A DNA stretch of 64,000 nucleotides, from assembly GCA_903870685.1 (NCBI GenBank), contig CAIQDX010000095.1, positions 1 through 64,000 on the forward strand. Reading direction: 5' to 3'. This document shows, in pieces, positions 32,964-43,501 of the stretch. Positions within the stretch are counted from its first letter, which is position 1; each line of letters opens with the position of its first letter. A program made the position numbers and the translations under genes. The notes under the pieces were generated by a model. It ran no database searches. It saw only the letters and a list, made by a program, of their open reading frames with translations, and was not told the origin of the DNA. This stretch comes from an uncultured Chitinophagaceae bacterium (GTDB lineage Bacteria > Bacteroidota > Bacteroidia > Chitinophagales > Chitinophagaceae).

Positions 32964-34253
32964 ATGAACATTTCAAAAAGTGTTGAATTATTTTCGAGAG
33001 CACAACAATCTATTCCGGGGGGTGTAAACTCGCCGGTTCGTGCATTTAAAAGTGTTGGCGGAATTCCATTATTTATTACAAAAGCAAAAGGCAGTTATTT
33101 ATTTGATGCCGATGGAAATAAATACATCGATTTTATTGCATCGTGGGGACCAATGATTCTCGGTCATGCTTATGAACCAATCATAAAAGCAATTCAGGAA
33201 CAAGTTTTATATTCTACTTCGTATGGTGCACCAACCGAATTGGAAATTAAAATGGCGGAATTAATTAAATCGATGACCTCGAATGTTGATTTGATACGAA
33301 TGGTAAGCAGCGGCACAGAAGCCTGTATGAGTGCGGTTCGTGTGGCACGCGGTTATACCGGAAAAAATAAAATAATAAAATTCGAAGGTTGTTATCATGG
33401 TCATGCCGATTCGTTTTTAGTAAAAGCAGGAAGTGGTTTAGCAACATTAAATATTCAAACGGTGCCAGGTGTTACTGCCGGTGTTGCAAACGATACTTTG
33501 ACATGTGCATACAATGATTTAGATGCTGTAAAAAAATTAGTAGCTGAAAATAAAAATGAAATTGCTGCAATTATTACCGAACCTGTTGTTGGTAACATGG
33601 GTTGTATTTTACCCGAAGCTGGATTTTTAGAAGGACTTAGAAAAATTTGTGATGAAGAAAATATTGTTTTCATTTTTGATGAAGTGATGACGGGTTTTCG
33701 TTTGGCAAAAGGCGGTGCACAGGAAAGATTAAAAATTAATGCCGACCTAGTTACTTTCGGAAAAGTAATTGGCGGTGGTTTACCTGTTGGTGCATTTGGT
33801 GGTAAAAAACATTTGATGGAATGTGTTTCACCGTTGGGAAATGTTTATCAAGCAGGAACATTAAGTGGTAATCCAGTTGCAATGATTGCCGGTTATACTT
33901 TGCTTTCTATTTTAAATGAGCAACCAAATATTTTTAAAGAGCTCGAAGAAAAAACAATTTATTTAAAAGAAGGATTAGAAACAGTTTTAAATATCAGCGG
34001 AACACCGTTTGTTATCAATCAGCTGGGAAGTATGATCAGCCTGCATTTCAGCGATCATCCCGTTACTAATTTTGAAACTGCGGCTTCGGCAAATAATGAA
34101 TTATTTAAAAAATATTTTCATGCGATGTTAAAACGCGGTGTGTATTTGCCGCCATCGGCTTTTGAAAGTTGGTTCTTAAATAATGCACTTACACAAGAAG
34201 ATCTGGATTATACAATTAATGCAACAGCTGATAGTTTAAAAGAAATTTTATAA
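32964..34253 (+). CDS. hemL: Glutamate-1-semialdehyde 2,1-aminomutase
   Basis: This 429-residue PLP enzyme produces 5-aminolevulinate, the first committed step of tetrapyrrole synthesis by the C5 pathway. [19 protein letters not shown] and [15 protein letters not shown] give the PLP contacts, and the Schiff-base lysine is in [18 protein letters not shown] start at the ATG at 32964 ([14 protein letters not shown]); an earlier ATG at 32904 adds 20 residues with no family match. The gene ends one base before the convergent glycosyltransferase gene's stop, with no terminator between. Confidence 0.96.
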   Translation: MNISKSVELFSRAQQSIPGGVNSPVRAFKSVGGIPLFITKAKGSYLFDADGNKYIDFIASWGPMILGHAYEPIIKAIQEQVLYSTSYGAPTELEIKMAELIKSMTSNVDLIRMVSSGTEACMSAVRVARGYTGKNKIIKFEGCYHGHADSFLVKAGSGLATLNIQTVPGVTAGVANDTLTCAYNDLDAVKKLVAENKNEIAAIITEPVVGNMGCILPEAGFLEGLRKICDEENIVFIFDEVMTGFRLAKGGAQERLKINADLVTFGKVIGGGLPVGAFGGKKHLMECVSPLGNVYQAGTLSGNPVAMIAGYTLLSILNEQPNIFKELEEKTIYLKEGLETVLNISGTPFVINQLGSMISLHFSDHPVTNFETAASANNELFKKYFHAMLKRGVYLPPSAFESWFLNNALTQEDLDYTINATADSLKEIL

Positions 34254-35420
34254 TTATTTTCTTTTTGCTTTATCCCACAACACCGTTGCTTTTTGTGTAA
34301 AGAAATAACGAAACATTCCTGCCAACATACAATAGTTCATGAAGCAGAAATAATAAGGGATGAATAGAATCTTTACTCTTACTTGTCTACGTTCCAATAA
34401 CCATCCTAGAAATGATAGTAAATAAAAAGCCAACTGCGCCATGCCAATAAAATGATAGAGCATGTTTGCAGTTTGTGTTACGATATATAAGTTGAGAGAA
34501 AAAACAAAGATCATTAAGAATGGAGTAATAGTCCAACGCAACACACGATGACTGATATATTGAAAGCCCAACAAAGGCATAAAAAACGGATTGAATAATT
34601 TACTTGTTCGAATCGTTGATTGGATACCACCGGCTGCAATGCGAACTTTGCGTTTATATTCTTCCTTTAAATTTTCTGAAGAAGCTTCCACTGCATATGC
34701 ATCAGGATCGTAAGCAATTTTATATCCTTTCATGGCAATCTTCATCGAGATCATAAAATCATCAAGTAAAGTATCTGTTTCAACCGGTACATATAATTCA
34801 GTTCGCACACTAAACAACTCTCCTGCTGCACCTACAACGGAATACAATTCGTAATCCCATTTTTTTAATTTCGATTCATATTTCCAGTAAAAACCTTCGC
34901 CTGCAGTTGCATCGGACGACTCTTCAATACTCACACGCTTTTCACCGGAAACCGCTCCCACCTTGGGATTGGCGTAATGACGAGAAAGTTTTAATAATGC
35001 CTCTTTATTTAAAAATGTATTGGCATCAGTAAATACAACGATCTCGGAATTTACTTCGCTCATGGCACGATGTACGGCTGCAATCTTACCACTGCGACCA
35101 TCTTTATGCATCAATTTTATTTGCGGATATCTTGCGATAATATCATCGGTGCCGTCAGTAGAACCATCTGTAATAAAAATGATTTTGAATTTATCTTGCG
35201 GATAATGAAGCGATAAAGTGTTTTGAATTTTTTCTTCTATGATTTTTTCTTCATTATAAGCAGCAACAACTAAAGTAAGTGATGGTGTAAAATGCACATC
35301 ATCAATATTTGAAGTTTTTACAAATAACCTTTTAAGTTTAACCAGAATAAATAAAACAATTCCGTAACCAACATAGGTATAAAAAATAATGAACAAGCTT
35401 ATCCAGAAAATAATATACAT
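34254..35420 (-). CDS. Membrane glycosyltransferase, family 2
   Basis: This 388-residue GT-A glycosyltransferase has one N-terminal membrane span (YIIFWISLFIIFYTYVGYGI) and two or three C-terminal spans. The nucleotide-sugar site is LVVAAYNEEKIIEEKI, and VVFTDANTF is the DxD-like motif. D in LLDDFMISM and a downstream RKVRIAAGG resemble the QxxRW end of processive enzymes, here changed. It probably extends a surface polysaccharide on the cytoplasmic face. It is the last gene of the wzx-GT-GT unit, 5 bp after the preceding GT. Confidence 0.88.
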   Translation of the reverse strand: MYIIFWISLFIIFYTYVGYGIVLFILVKLKRLFVKTSNIDDVHFTPSLTLVVAAYNEEKIIEEKIQNTLSLHYPQDKFKIIFITDGSTDGTDDIIARYPQIKLMHKDGRSGKIAAVHRAMSEVNSEIVVFTDANTFLNKEALLKLSRHYANPKVGAVSGEKRVSIEESSDATAGEGFYWKYESKLKKWDYELYSVVGAAGELFSVRTELYVPVETDTLLDDFMISMKIAMKGYKIAYDPDAYAVEASSENLKEEYKRKVRIAAGGIQSTIRTSKLFNPFFMPLLGFQYISHRVLRWTITPFLMIFVFSLNLYIVTQTANMLYHFIGMAQLAFYLLSFLGWLLERRQVRVKILFIPYYFCFMNYCMLAGMFRYFFTQKATVLWDKAKRK

Positions 35421-35425
35421 GGTTT

Positions 35426-36340
35426 TTATTTTAAAGTATAACCCAAATAAGTACTGTTAGTTTTATTAGTGATGTTCCACCAAATTGCTTTCAATAACAT
35501 GGTAATAAAATTAGTATCGCCGTCTTTAATATAAGCAATGATATTTCTAGGTGCAACGATCAATACAAAATAAAAATAGAAAACCAGCCGTTGAAATAAA
35601 CTTGCATTGCGGCGAATAAATAAAATTCGGTTGCGGTTCATAAAATATTCTTTCAGTGCACTTTTTTTTCCAACAGAAACAGATTCTTTATGATAAATTA
35701 AAGCTTCTGTGTTTATCCAAACTTCGTAACCTGCATGTTTGATATGATCGCACCAATCCATTTCTTCATAATACAAAAAGAAATTCTCTGCCATCATTCC
35801 TGCTTTATCAATTGCTTCACGTTTTATCATCATAGCAGCACCATGACCAAATCCTGTTTTGCCAATAATATTATTGTACTGACCATTATCTTTTTCAAAT
35901 TGGCCCAGTTGTTTATTTCTTGCAGTAAAATAATTCATATCGGTATAACCCACGTACTGCAGCATTTCCGGCTGATCGAAATAACGAATCTTTGGAGAGA
36001 TCATTCCCGCTTCGTGATGTGCATTTAATGTTGCCACTAATTTATCAACCAATCCTTCAGTAAATTCTGTATCGTTATTTACAAAAAAAAGATAATCGCC
36101 TTTTGAAGCTTTGATACCAACATTATTACCACCTGCAAATCCTAGATTTTTTTCACTTCTGATAAAAATAACATGAGGATATTTTTCTTTCCATTCAGGA
36201 ACAGGATTTATTTTACTGCCATTATCAACAACAATTATTTCAATGGCTGCATATTTATTTTCTTTCGCAATAGAATTCAATAATTCTTCGGTGATATGAT
36301 TGTGATTGAAGTTGACTGTTATTATTGAAACTGTTTTCAT
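35426..36340 (-). CDS. Glycosyltransferase family 2 (rhamnosyl-type)
   Basis: This 304-residue GT-A enzyme has SIITVNFNHNHITEELL at the start, NLGFAGGNNVGI and FFVNNDTEF, which is the DxD-type metal motif. GHGAAMMIKREAID follows. These strings are typical of family-2 enzymes that add rhamnose or related sugars to an oligosaccharide intermediate. A C-terminal hydrophobic stretch (LVFYFYFVLIVAP) may anchor it to the membrane. It lies 18 bp after the wzx-like gene. Its donor and linkage are unknown. Confidence 0.88.
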   Translation of the reverse strand: MKTVSIITVNFNHNHITEELLNSIAKENKYAAIEIIVVDNGSKINPVPEWKEKYPHVIFIRSEKNLGFAGGNNVGIKASKGDYLFFVNNDTEFTEGLVDKLVATLNAHHEAGMISPKIRYFDQPEMLQYVGYTDMNYFTARNKQLGQFEKDNGQYNNIIGKTGFGHGAAMMIKREAIDKAGMMAENFFLYYEEMDWCDHIKHAGYEVWINTEALIYHKESVSVGKKSALKEYFMNRNRILFIRRNASLFQRLVFYFYFVLIVAPRNIIAYIKDGDTNFITMLLKAIWWNITNKTNSTYLGYTLK

Positions 36341-36358
36341 AAACTAAAGCTTACCATT

Positions 36359-37696
36359 TTATTTTTTGAACTTTGCTATCGTTCTTCGAACTATTTGTAT
36401 AGATTCAATATATCCAACCTGAATGATTTTTCTGAAAGAATAATCCATGTATTTACTTAAGTGATAATAACCAAATAATAAACCTGCCAATAAAGTAAAC
36501 GGTGATGCAATTGCAACTCCCCAAACATTGTGAAAAATAAATATTCCGGTAAAAGCCACAGGAATATTAGCAGCTATCATCACCAAAACCTTATAAAAAT
36601 TAATTTTTTGCTGATGTAGAATATCGAGTGTTACACCGTTAAATCTATCAATTGGATATAACACCGAAAAAAACATCAACAACCGAAATATGTTAGCAGC
36701 TTCAGTTCCGGCATATTTACCTCCGCCCAATAATCCAACTGCAATATCAGCTCCTAAAAAAGCAACAATGATAATTGGAATAAATGCAAACGTTAAAACA
36801 CCGGGATATTTTCGAGAAACAAATGTTAGATGATACATGTTCTTTGTGTTGTAAGCAGTTGCCATTGCCGACATTCCGGTACCAACAAAACTGCGTAAAG
36901 GAATTTCTACAATTTCCAATAAACGTTGTGGCAAATTATAAACCGCTAAAACCGATGGACCTAACATGAATGTGATAACGAATGTATTGATGCTGCCCAA
37001 TAAATTAGAACTGATATTTGTTCCTAAACTGTATTTACCAAAATCTTTAATTTCTTTTATGGTTTCTTTTTGGCGGTGAACAAATGTTTTAATTTTAGTG
37101 TAACCTAATAATAATGCAACAGCACTTGTTAAACAATTGGTCAGAAAATTTATCAATAATAAATTATACAATGTTGCCATTTTAAAATAAGCAAGAAGCA
37201 GAATAATTAAAATCATTGAACCGCTGTTTGTTAATCGCAACCACAAAATTTTTAAGTAATCTTCTTCAGCAATTAATTTCCAAAAAGTTACATTGTAAAT
37301 GAGAGAGCTTAAAAAAGTTATACCAAACCATTTAATAGTAATGATGAGTGCTTCGTTTGTAATGTACCCGCTGAAAATAAAAAAACTTATACTTAATAAA
37401 CAAATAATTACAGTTAAAGCAATAGCCAAAAACCAAACCGACCCCAATACTTGTAAGCCTCTTTCTTTTGTTGTGCCTGCATAAAATTTTACTGTTGCAG
37501 TACTTAAAAAACCTGTACGCACTGCATCAGCTAATCCTAAAAAAGTTAAAAAGAAAAACCAGGTACCAACATCACTCTTAGTTAGAACTCTGTATAAAAT
37601 TGCAATTGTTAAAACACTAAATCCAGAAATAACTAAATTACCAACAAGTGCCAGAAAATGTTTGTTTTTAAAGCTGGAGAGATTAAATGATTTCAT
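36359..37696 (-). CDS. Polysaccharide flippase (Wzx/MATE-like)
   Basis: This 445-residue integral membrane protein has about 12-14 hydrophobic segments and the MOP/Wzx topology: basic cytoplasmic ends, and spans such as FLALVGNLVISGFSVLTIAI and IPIIIVAFLGADIAVGLLGG. It would move the lipid-linked repeat unit across the inner membrane. It is transcribed with the two glycosyltransferases that follow. No motif identifies its substrate. Confidence 0.88.
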   Translation of the reverse strand: MKSFNLSSFKNKHFLALVGNLVISGFSVLTIAILYRVLTKSDVGTWFFFLTFLGLADAVRTGFLSTATVKFYAGTTKERGLQVLGSVWFLAIALTVIICLLSISFFIFSGYITNEALIITIKWFGITFLSSLIYNVTFWKLIAEEDYLKILWLRLTNSGSMILIILLLAYFKMATLYNLLLINFLTNCLTSAVALLLGYTKIKTFVHRQKETIKEIKDFGKYSLGTNISSNLLGSINTFVITFMLGPSVLAVYNLPQRLLEIVEIPLRSFVGTGMSAMATAYNTKNMYHLTFVSRKYPGVLTFAFIPIIIVAFLGADIAVGLLGGGKYAGTEAANIFRLLMFFSVLYPIDRFNGVTLDILHQQKINFYKVLVMIAANIPVAFTGIFIFHNVWGVAIASPFTLLAGLLFGYYHLSKYMDYSFRKIIQVGYIESIQIVRRTIAKFKK

Positions 37697-37930
37697 GTTG
37701 AGGATTCTTCAAAAGGATTATAGTCTTATAAAGTTCATGAAATTTTGTGAAATTATAATGAATTATGAAAATACTTTACAAGATTTTCTTGAGCAGAGGA
37801 ACATATTTTCATTTCATCTTTCAAAAATGATATTTGACATAAAATAAAATGCAAAAAAATCTCATTTTTACTTTTATTAAAGTATTTTTAATGATTAAAA
37901 ATCGTTATTTCCTAAGTTAACCAAAACAGC

Positions 37931-39061
37931 ATGTATAATGTATTGCTTGTTTCTATAATGGGCATTTTTGATGCCACCGCAGAAATTCCCTTCATGTTTA
38001 AAAGAGCCGGATGTAAAGTGGATGTTTTTTGTGCTAGTCATGCTTGGTTGCGTTGCAATAGATTTCATGATAAATGGATCGAAACAAGTGAAGACGAACA
38101 GGAATTTAAAACCAATTTATTAAACCTCGTTGAAAAAGATCCCGATCATTACGACTGGATCGTTTTATTAGATGATGCTACCATTAAATTAATGAACGAT
38201 TCAATTCAGTCGGAAGAACTTTTTAAAAAAATATTACCTATCACTAAAATCCAGAATAGAGAAATACTCAGTTCTAAAATTGGCTTATCAACTGCATGCA
38301 AAAAATATGGAATCGATACACCCCAATTTATTAATTATTCCGAAGAACACGATATTGAATCTATTTCTCAAAAATTACATTTCCCGATTTTATTAAAACA
38401 AGATTATAGTTTTTCGGGTATGGGTATTCAATATTGTGCCAATCCGTCTTTATTACAAAATTGTTTAGATAATGTAACCAATAAAACCAATTTGGTATTA
38501 CAGGAATTTATTGAGGGAGAAGATATTGGTCTGGAAGCTTTGTTCAGAGAAGGCGAATTGATCGCTTATAATTGTGCCGAGATATTGGAATACATGTATG
38601 ATAAATTTTCTTTTACCACTCGCAGAAAATATTATCTTAACGAAGAGATAGAATCGCTGTTACGATTTTTAGGAAAGAATATTGGATTAAACGGATTTGC
38701 AAGCATTCAATATATCTATCATAAAGAAAGAAAAATTTATTACTTAGTGGAAGTAGATGCCAGAACAAATATGTGGATGGCTTTTTCAAGATTTACAAAA
38801 AATAATTTCATTGATGGAATTAAAAAAATAGTAACCGGAGATATTTATAATATCATGCAACCTGTATCAACAAAAAAAGTAGAAGTGGCTATCTTTGACA
38901 GAGATATTAGAAGGTGTATCAAACATAAAGATTACAAAGGGCTATTGCAATGGATGTTTAATTATAAAGGATACTGGAAATTTATTCCTTTTTATGATAT
39001 GAACATTTTGCGTAAAACATTAAAAAAAATGTTTTATGATTTTTCGCAAAAGGTTGGTTGA
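37931..39061 (+). CDS. ATP-grasp ligase-like protein A (surface polysaccharide locus)
   Basis: This 376-residue protein has an ATP-grasp fold of the carbamoyl-phosphate-synthase/D-Ala ligase type. FPILLKQDYSFSGMGIQYC is the nucleotide-binding loop region, VLQEFIEGEDIGLEALFREG gives the adenine contact, and LVEVDARTNMWMAFSRF has the metal-binding D/N residues. It would form a carboxylate-amine or carboxylate-thiol bond using ATP. The gene at 40209-41360 is a clear paralogue (shared AEVPF/AEIPF starts, IEGD/IEGED and F-K-G-Y-W ends). No partner or substrate is obvious. It probably modifies a sugar, for instance by adding an amino acid. Confidence 0.82.
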   Translation: MYNVLLVSIMGIFDATAEIPFMFKRAGCKVDVFCASHAWLRCNRFHDKWIETSEDEQEFKTNLLNLVEKDPDHYDWIVLLDDATIKLMNDSIQSEELFKKILPITKIQNREILSSKIGLSTACKKYGIDTPQFINYSEEHDIESISQKLHFPILLKQDYSFSGMGIQYCANPSLLQNCLDNVTNKTNLVLQEFIEGEDIGLEALFREGELIAYNCAEILEYMYDKFSFTTRRKYYLNEEIESLLRFLGKNIGLNGFASIQYIYHKERKIYYLVEVDARTNMWMAFSRFTKNNFIDGIKKIVTGDIYNIMQPVSTKKVEVAIFDRDIRRCIKHKDYKGLLQWMFNYKGYWKFIPFYDMNILRKTLKKMFYDFSQKVG

Positions 39062-39089
39062 CATATTTTGAAAACGATTAGAATTTTTT

Positions 39090-40199
39090 ATGAATAAGAT
39101 CATAAGTCAAAGAATTAAGTTCTTGAACTTTCTTTGCATGTTTTTATTAGTGTTTATTCACGGATATAACTTGCAGGACGATCATTTGTTTACTAATTCG
39201 ATCGTTACTGAACCCTTAACCCCAACTAGTTTTACAGAATATTTTTTAGCCAATGGTTTATTTCGTTTCCGAATCCCGTTATTGATGGCGATTTCAGGGT
39301 ACCTGTTAGCTTACAAAGACCAAACACCTTATTTTGAATTACTTAGAAAAAGATTCAGAACACTTGTCATTCCTTATGTTTTAGTAAGCGCAATCAGTAT
39401 TCTTTTTTTATTCTTGGCAGAACAAACCTTTTTTAAGACCGGTGCAGAAGGATTATGGGGAAAACGAGTAATCGATTTTGGTGTGAAAGATTATTTATAT
39501 CGTCTGTTTATTTCGCCAATACCTTTTCAGTTATGGTATTTAAGAATACTTTTCTTGTTTGTTATTTTATATCCTGTAATAAAATATTGCCTAACTAATT
39601 TTCCACTCGTTTTTTTATTAAGCCTTTTTATTCTAAGAATGTCATTCAATAATTTTCATGGTACTCATATTTTTTATTTTTCTTTTGGCGCATTTTTGCA
39701 GTTGAATAAAATAGAAATTACCAATTCTCCAAAATATTTATCCATAAAAGCTTTGGCAATATTTTTTGTAAGTATTGTTTTTATTAAAACGCTTATTGCA
39801 TTTAAAGGTTACTCCTATTTGGGAAATGCAACTTTTTATATTTTACAAATGATGTACACCATACATGGAGTGATCTCATTAGTTGTAGTATGGTTTGGAC
39901 TTGATAAATTGGCTACTTATTTTATGAATAAAGATTGGTTTCATAAAATCGTTGGCTCGTCATTTTTTATTTATGCTTTTCATGAACCATTGATGGTGAT
40001 GCTTATTGATCCTTATCTTAAATATCTCAGTTTTCTTCCTGCTGCAAGAATGATCGGGTTCTTAACCTTACCAATCTTTGTTTTAGCATTTTGCATTTTA
40101 ATGGATGCATTAGTTGCGAAAACTATTCCATCTCTTTATAATTTATTAACCGGAAATAGAGGAACAGTAAAAGAACTTGCAACACCTGCAAATAAATAA
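39090..40199 (+). CDS. Acyltransferase-3 family membrane protein
   Basis: This 369-residue integral membrane protein has about ten spans. The first contains FLNFLCMFLLVFIHGYN, with the essential histidine of acyltransferase-3 enzymes, and RIPLLMAISGYLLAYKD follows. Such enzymes O-acetylate or otherwise acylate surface polysaccharides from the periplasmic side. It lies 28 bp after ATP-grasp A on the plus strand and faces ATP-grasp B with 9 bp between the stop codons. Confidence 0.88.
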   Translation: MNKIISQRIKFLNFLCMFLLVFIHGYNLQDDHLFTNSIVTEPLTPTSFTEYFLANGLFRFRIPLLMAISGYLLAYKDQTPYFELLRKRFRTLVIPYVLVSAISILFLFLAEQTFFKTGAEGLWGKRVIDFGVKDYLYRLFISPIPFQLWYLRILFLFVILYPVIKYCLTNFPLVFLLSLFILRMSFNNFHGTHIFYFSFGAFLQLNKIEITNSPKYLSIKALAIFFVSIVFIKTLIAFKGYSYLGNATFYILQMMYTIHGVISLVVVWFGLDKLATYFMNKDWFHKIVGSSFFIYAFHEPLMVMLIDPYLKYLSFLPAARMIGFLTLPIFVLAFCILMDALVAKTIPSLYNLLTGNRGTVKELATPANK

Positions 40200-40208
40200 A
40201 CTAGTTGG

Positions 40209-41360
40209 TTATTTATTTTTTCCTACAATCTTATTCCATTTGTACATAAAAACTTCATTCCATATTCCATTAAAAATTCTTTTAGAAAGTTTTTTATCGT
40301 AGCAAGGAAGAAAACGCCAATAACCTTTAAAATTAAATACCCAACGGAAGATTCCTTTTATTTCGTTTTTCCATAAAGCTCTGCGAATATCTTTATCAAA
40401 CAAGGCCACTTCAATAAATGGTTGTTTCATTGGCATATCCTTATAACCATTTACATAATCGCCGCTAACAATTCTCTTCACACCGTCAGAAAAATCGCGA
40501 CCAATAAATCTTCCGTAAGCGGTCCATGAGTTAGGTCTTGTATCCACTTCAATCAAATAATATTTATCTTTTTTTGCATCGTGCATGTAAGCAATATTTG
40601 CAAAACCGTTCAGACCAAGGGTCTTACCTAGGTGAATGAGTAATGGTTTTATTGCTGTGTTATCGTAATAACTTCTTCTGGTTGAATAAGTGAATTTGTC
40701 TTTATCGTATTCAACAATTTTTGAAGTGTTATAAACCAATAATTCACCCTGATAAAATAAAGCTTCAACAGGTATTTCATCACCCTCAATATATTCCTGA
40801 ATCAAAACATTTTGATTCTCGGGAATTTTATGAAGATTAGTTAAGAACTCTTCATAACTATAACTTACAAACATGCCCACACCACCCCAACTAAAATCTA
40901 ATTTATTGATGACAGGAAAATTGAGTTTTGATTTTATTCTTTCCAGATCATCTTTACCATTGTATGTTGTATAACCCGGAGCATCGATGCCTGTTGATTC
41001 ACAAAAATCGGCTAAACCATCTTTAGAACTTAGCATGTGTCTGTGTTCGATCTTTATTATCGGCAACATTTTTACAAATACATTTTCTTCATGCACTTCT
41101 TCATTCATAAATTTAATCAAAGGCTCATCACCCAATATCACCCATTGATATTCGCCAGATTTTACTAATTCATTTAATTTGTCTTTGTAAACAATCTTAT
41201 CTGCACTACTTTCTATCCATTTGTCGTAATAACTATTCGATAAAAGCCAAGATTTTGGAGAACAATAAACATCAACAGTTGCACCACCGTTTTTTAAAAC
41301 AAAAGGAACTTCAGCTAATGTATTCCAGTTGTCGAAACAGGCTACTAATACTTTGAACAT
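40209..41360 (-). CDS. ATP-grasp ligase-like protein B (surface polysaccharide locus)
   Basis: This 383-residue ATP-grasp protein is paralogous to the one at 37931-39061: VLVACFDNWNTLAEVPFVL corresponds to VLLVSIMGIFDATAEIPFMF, and FPVINKLDFSWGGVGMFVSY, IQEYIEGDEIPVEALFYQG and IEVDTRPNSWTAYGRFIG match the nucleotide and metal regions. It ends the long minus-strand export and transferase operon, 39 bp after the GT8 gene. As with its paralogue, the acceptor is unknown. Two copies in one locus suggest two successive or alternative modifications. Confidence 0.82.
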   Translation of the reverse strand: MFKVLVACFDNWNTLAEVPFVLKNGGATVDVYCSPKSWLLSNSYYDKWIESSADKIVYKDKLNELVKSGEYQWVILGDEPLIKFMNEEVHEENVFVKMLPIIKIEHRHMLSSKDGLADFCESTGIDAPGYTTYNGKDDLERIKSKLNFPVINKLDFSWGGVGMFVSYSYEEFLTNLHKIPENQNVLIQEYIEGDEIPVEALFYQGELLVYNTSKIVEYDKDKFTYSTRRSYYDNTAIKPLLIHLGKTLGLNGFANIAYMHDAKKDKYYLIEVDTRPNSWTAYGRFIGRDFSDGVKRIVSGDYVNGYKDMPMKQPFIEVALFDKDIRRALWKNEIKGIFRWVFNFKGYWRFLPCYDKKLSKRIFNGIWNEVFMYKWNKIVGKNK

Positions 41361-41399
41361 AAAATAAGATTTTGGATTAAAGGAAATTATTGCAGTCGA

Positions 41400-42281
41400 T
41401 CAGTTTTTATTGATGAACTTATTAAAAATGTTTTTCAGTTTTTTGATATATCGTTTTGATTCACCAATTGGTTTAAAATTTTTCCATTCCGTTTGATTCA
41501 AATAATGATAAAATATTTTTTTAAATTCTTCACTGTAATTGTAAGATTGATAAATAGGCTTGCGCTCTACAAAATGTATCAGCAAAGGCTTTTCAGTTGT
41601 ATCGATTGTTGAGAAATGATTCCACAACGGACTTAATTCCAACCATTGATTTGCCAACACCACATTCAATCCATATTGATCGGGATAGTTTGCAAATTTT
41701 TTATTGTTATCAATGCATTTAATAATTTTTTCAGTTACGTTTTGTTCGCGCCACTTTTTTAAATTCATCAATAATAATCCTGTATTAAAATATCGTGTAG
41801 TGCCGGGCAATTCTAATTCTTTGTAATTCATTACGCCACCCCAAGAGTTATCGAATGTTATAATTCGCGGATCTAAAACTGCAGCAATCACTTTATCGCT
41901 CATATCATTTTCAAAAATGGTTGTTACATCGCCCAACACAATCATATCAACATCCAAATACAAAACATATTCTATTTCTTGCGGAATAAAATAAGGAATG
42001 AACAAACGCATGTAAATATTCAAAGGATAAGAACTTCTGTCTAATGGCAATTCCATTCCCTTGGGAATTACTTCTTCCATCTTTTGCCAATGCAATGTTG
42101 TGATGTTTGTATTTATTGAACGTTGCAGTTTCTTTTTAGAACTATCACTAACTGCATCTTCAATAATGTAAATATTTATTTGCTGATCTTTCCTGATATT
42201 ATCTTCAATAGATTTTATTAATGCAGCTAATAAGATCAGATAATGATTATCGCTAGCGACAACTATTGTTAATGGTTTCAT
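41400..42281 (-). CDS. Glycosyltransferase family 8
   Basis: This 293-residue GT-A enzyme has the family-8 signature YLDVDMIVLGD (the DxD metal motif) and, later, YFNTGLLLMNLKKWRE with YPDQYGLNVVL, typical of LPS glucosyl/galactosyltransferases. It transfers a hexose from UDP-sugar to an oligosaccharide. It follows the GT4-type gene by 5 bp. The length is normal, and no membrane span is evident. Confidence 0.9.
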   Translation of the reverse strand: MKPLTIVVASDNHYLILLAALIKSIEDNIRKDQQINIYIIEDAVSDSSKKKLQRSINTNITTLHWQKMEEVIPKGMELPLDRSSYPLNIYMRLFIPYFIPQEIEYVLYLDVDMIVLGDVTTIFENDMSDKVIAAVLDPRIITFDNSWGGVMNYKELELPGTTRYFNTGLLLMNLKKWREQNVTEKIIKCIDNNKKFANYPDQYGLNVVLANQWLELSPLWNHFSTIDTTEKPLLIHFVERKPIYQSYNYSEEFKKIFYHYLNQTEWKNFKPIGESKRYIKKLKNIFNKFINKN

Positions 42282-42286
42282 AGATA

Positions 42287-43501
42287 TTATTTTGTGGCAG
42301 TAAACAATTCTATTGCCTTATAAATTTCATTTACACTGTTTTCCCAACTGTGAGAGGAAGCAAATTTTTTTCTTTCTTCTTTCAACACTTCATTATCATC
42401 TTTCAATGCTTTCTTGATCAATTCAACATATTCTTCTTTTGATTCTGCGAGATAAGTATGATCGCTGAAAATACTCATCGCTTCTGTTTTTGTTGCAACA
42501 ACAGGTTTACCAACAGCTAAATATTCATCAATCTTTCTTGGATAATTTCCAATGGTTACCTGACTAACAATTTGTGGATTGATGCAAACATCAAATGCGT
42601 TGATATATGATGGCAATTGAACGGGGTCTTTTGAACCGATGAAAAAAACATTTTTAATTTGATGAAGACTACTTCTTTTAAACTCATTATCCTCCGGTCC
42701 AACCAGAACAATACTCCAATCAGGATTTGATTCAGCGATATGGGCAATAACATTCAGATCCAATCTTAAACTTTGCAACGCACCAACATAACCAATGACG
42801 GGATGATGAATTGATGAAATATCTTTAGGAATACTTTTGTCTGTAATGTTCATGAAAATATCCAACTCGCAACCCTGACCAACATAATAAGAATGCAGAT
42901 TAAATTTTTTACAATAATTAGCCAAGTAAGTTGAATTGGCAACACAGATATCACTCTTTGCAATTAATTCCGGTTCTAATTTTTCGCCATGCAATTTCCA
43001 GTAATCAACCGCTAACATATAATCTCTCGAATAATAAATACTAATGTCAGGCCTTAATAATTCTTTCAGATAAAAACATCTGAACATGTCATTATCATTA
43101 AAGAGAATGATATTTTTAAATTGAAGTTCATTGATTGCTTTTTTAATGGAAGATGCAAAGCGTTTGTTATTGCTTTTATTTATTAATTCGAAAACAAATT
43201 GATTTTTTATCCAGTTGATGGATTCTATCATTTTATCAGGAAATAAATTCCATAAATTATTTTTTATTATTTCGATGCCATTTTGTTTTCCATTAATTAC
43301 AGCTAAACGCTTTTGTACTTTGGGTTCTGTTTTGTGTTTATATAATGTAATTCTGTCGAGTGGCGAATTAACATATAATACTCTGTTATGCTTACTTAAT
43401 TCTTCGGCAATATTTTTACAGTTACTTCCAATTTCAATATCCCATGGCTGTTGACCAACAATAATAATATCCCTTCCTGTAATTAAATTATTTGTTTTCA
43501 T
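42287..43501 (-). CDS. Glycosyltransferase of the GT-B fold (family 4/1-like)
   Basis: This 404-residue protein has two Rossmann-like halves. The C-terminal half has VIGYVGALQSLRLDLNVIAH, ADFNPDWSIVLVGPED-type spacing, NVFFIGSKDPVQLPSYINAF and the acidic E of GKPVVATKTEAM. It probably transfers a sugar retaining its configuration, as family-4 enzymes do. Its start overlaps the end of the ligase-like gene by 14 bp. I could not assign the donor. Confidence 0.87.
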   Translation of the reverse strand: MKTNNLITGRDIIIVGQQPWDIEIGSNCKNIAEELSKHNRVLYVNSPLDRITLYKHKTEPKVQKRLAVINGKQNGIEIIKNNLWNLFPDKMIESINWIKNQFVFELINKSNNKRFASSIKKAINELQFKNIILFNDNDMFRCFYLKELLRPDISIYYSRDYMLAVDYWKLHGEKLEPELIAKSDICVANSTYLANYCKKFNLHSYYVGQGCELDIFMNITDKSIPKDISSIHHPVIGYVGALQSLRLDLNVIAHIAESNPDWSIVLVGPEDNEFKRSSLHQIKNVFFIGSKDPVQLPSYINAFDVCINPQIVSQVTIGNYPRKIDEYLAVGKPVVATKTEAMSIFSDHTYLAESKEEYVELIKKALKDDNEVLKEERKKFASSHSWENSVNEIYKAIELFTATK

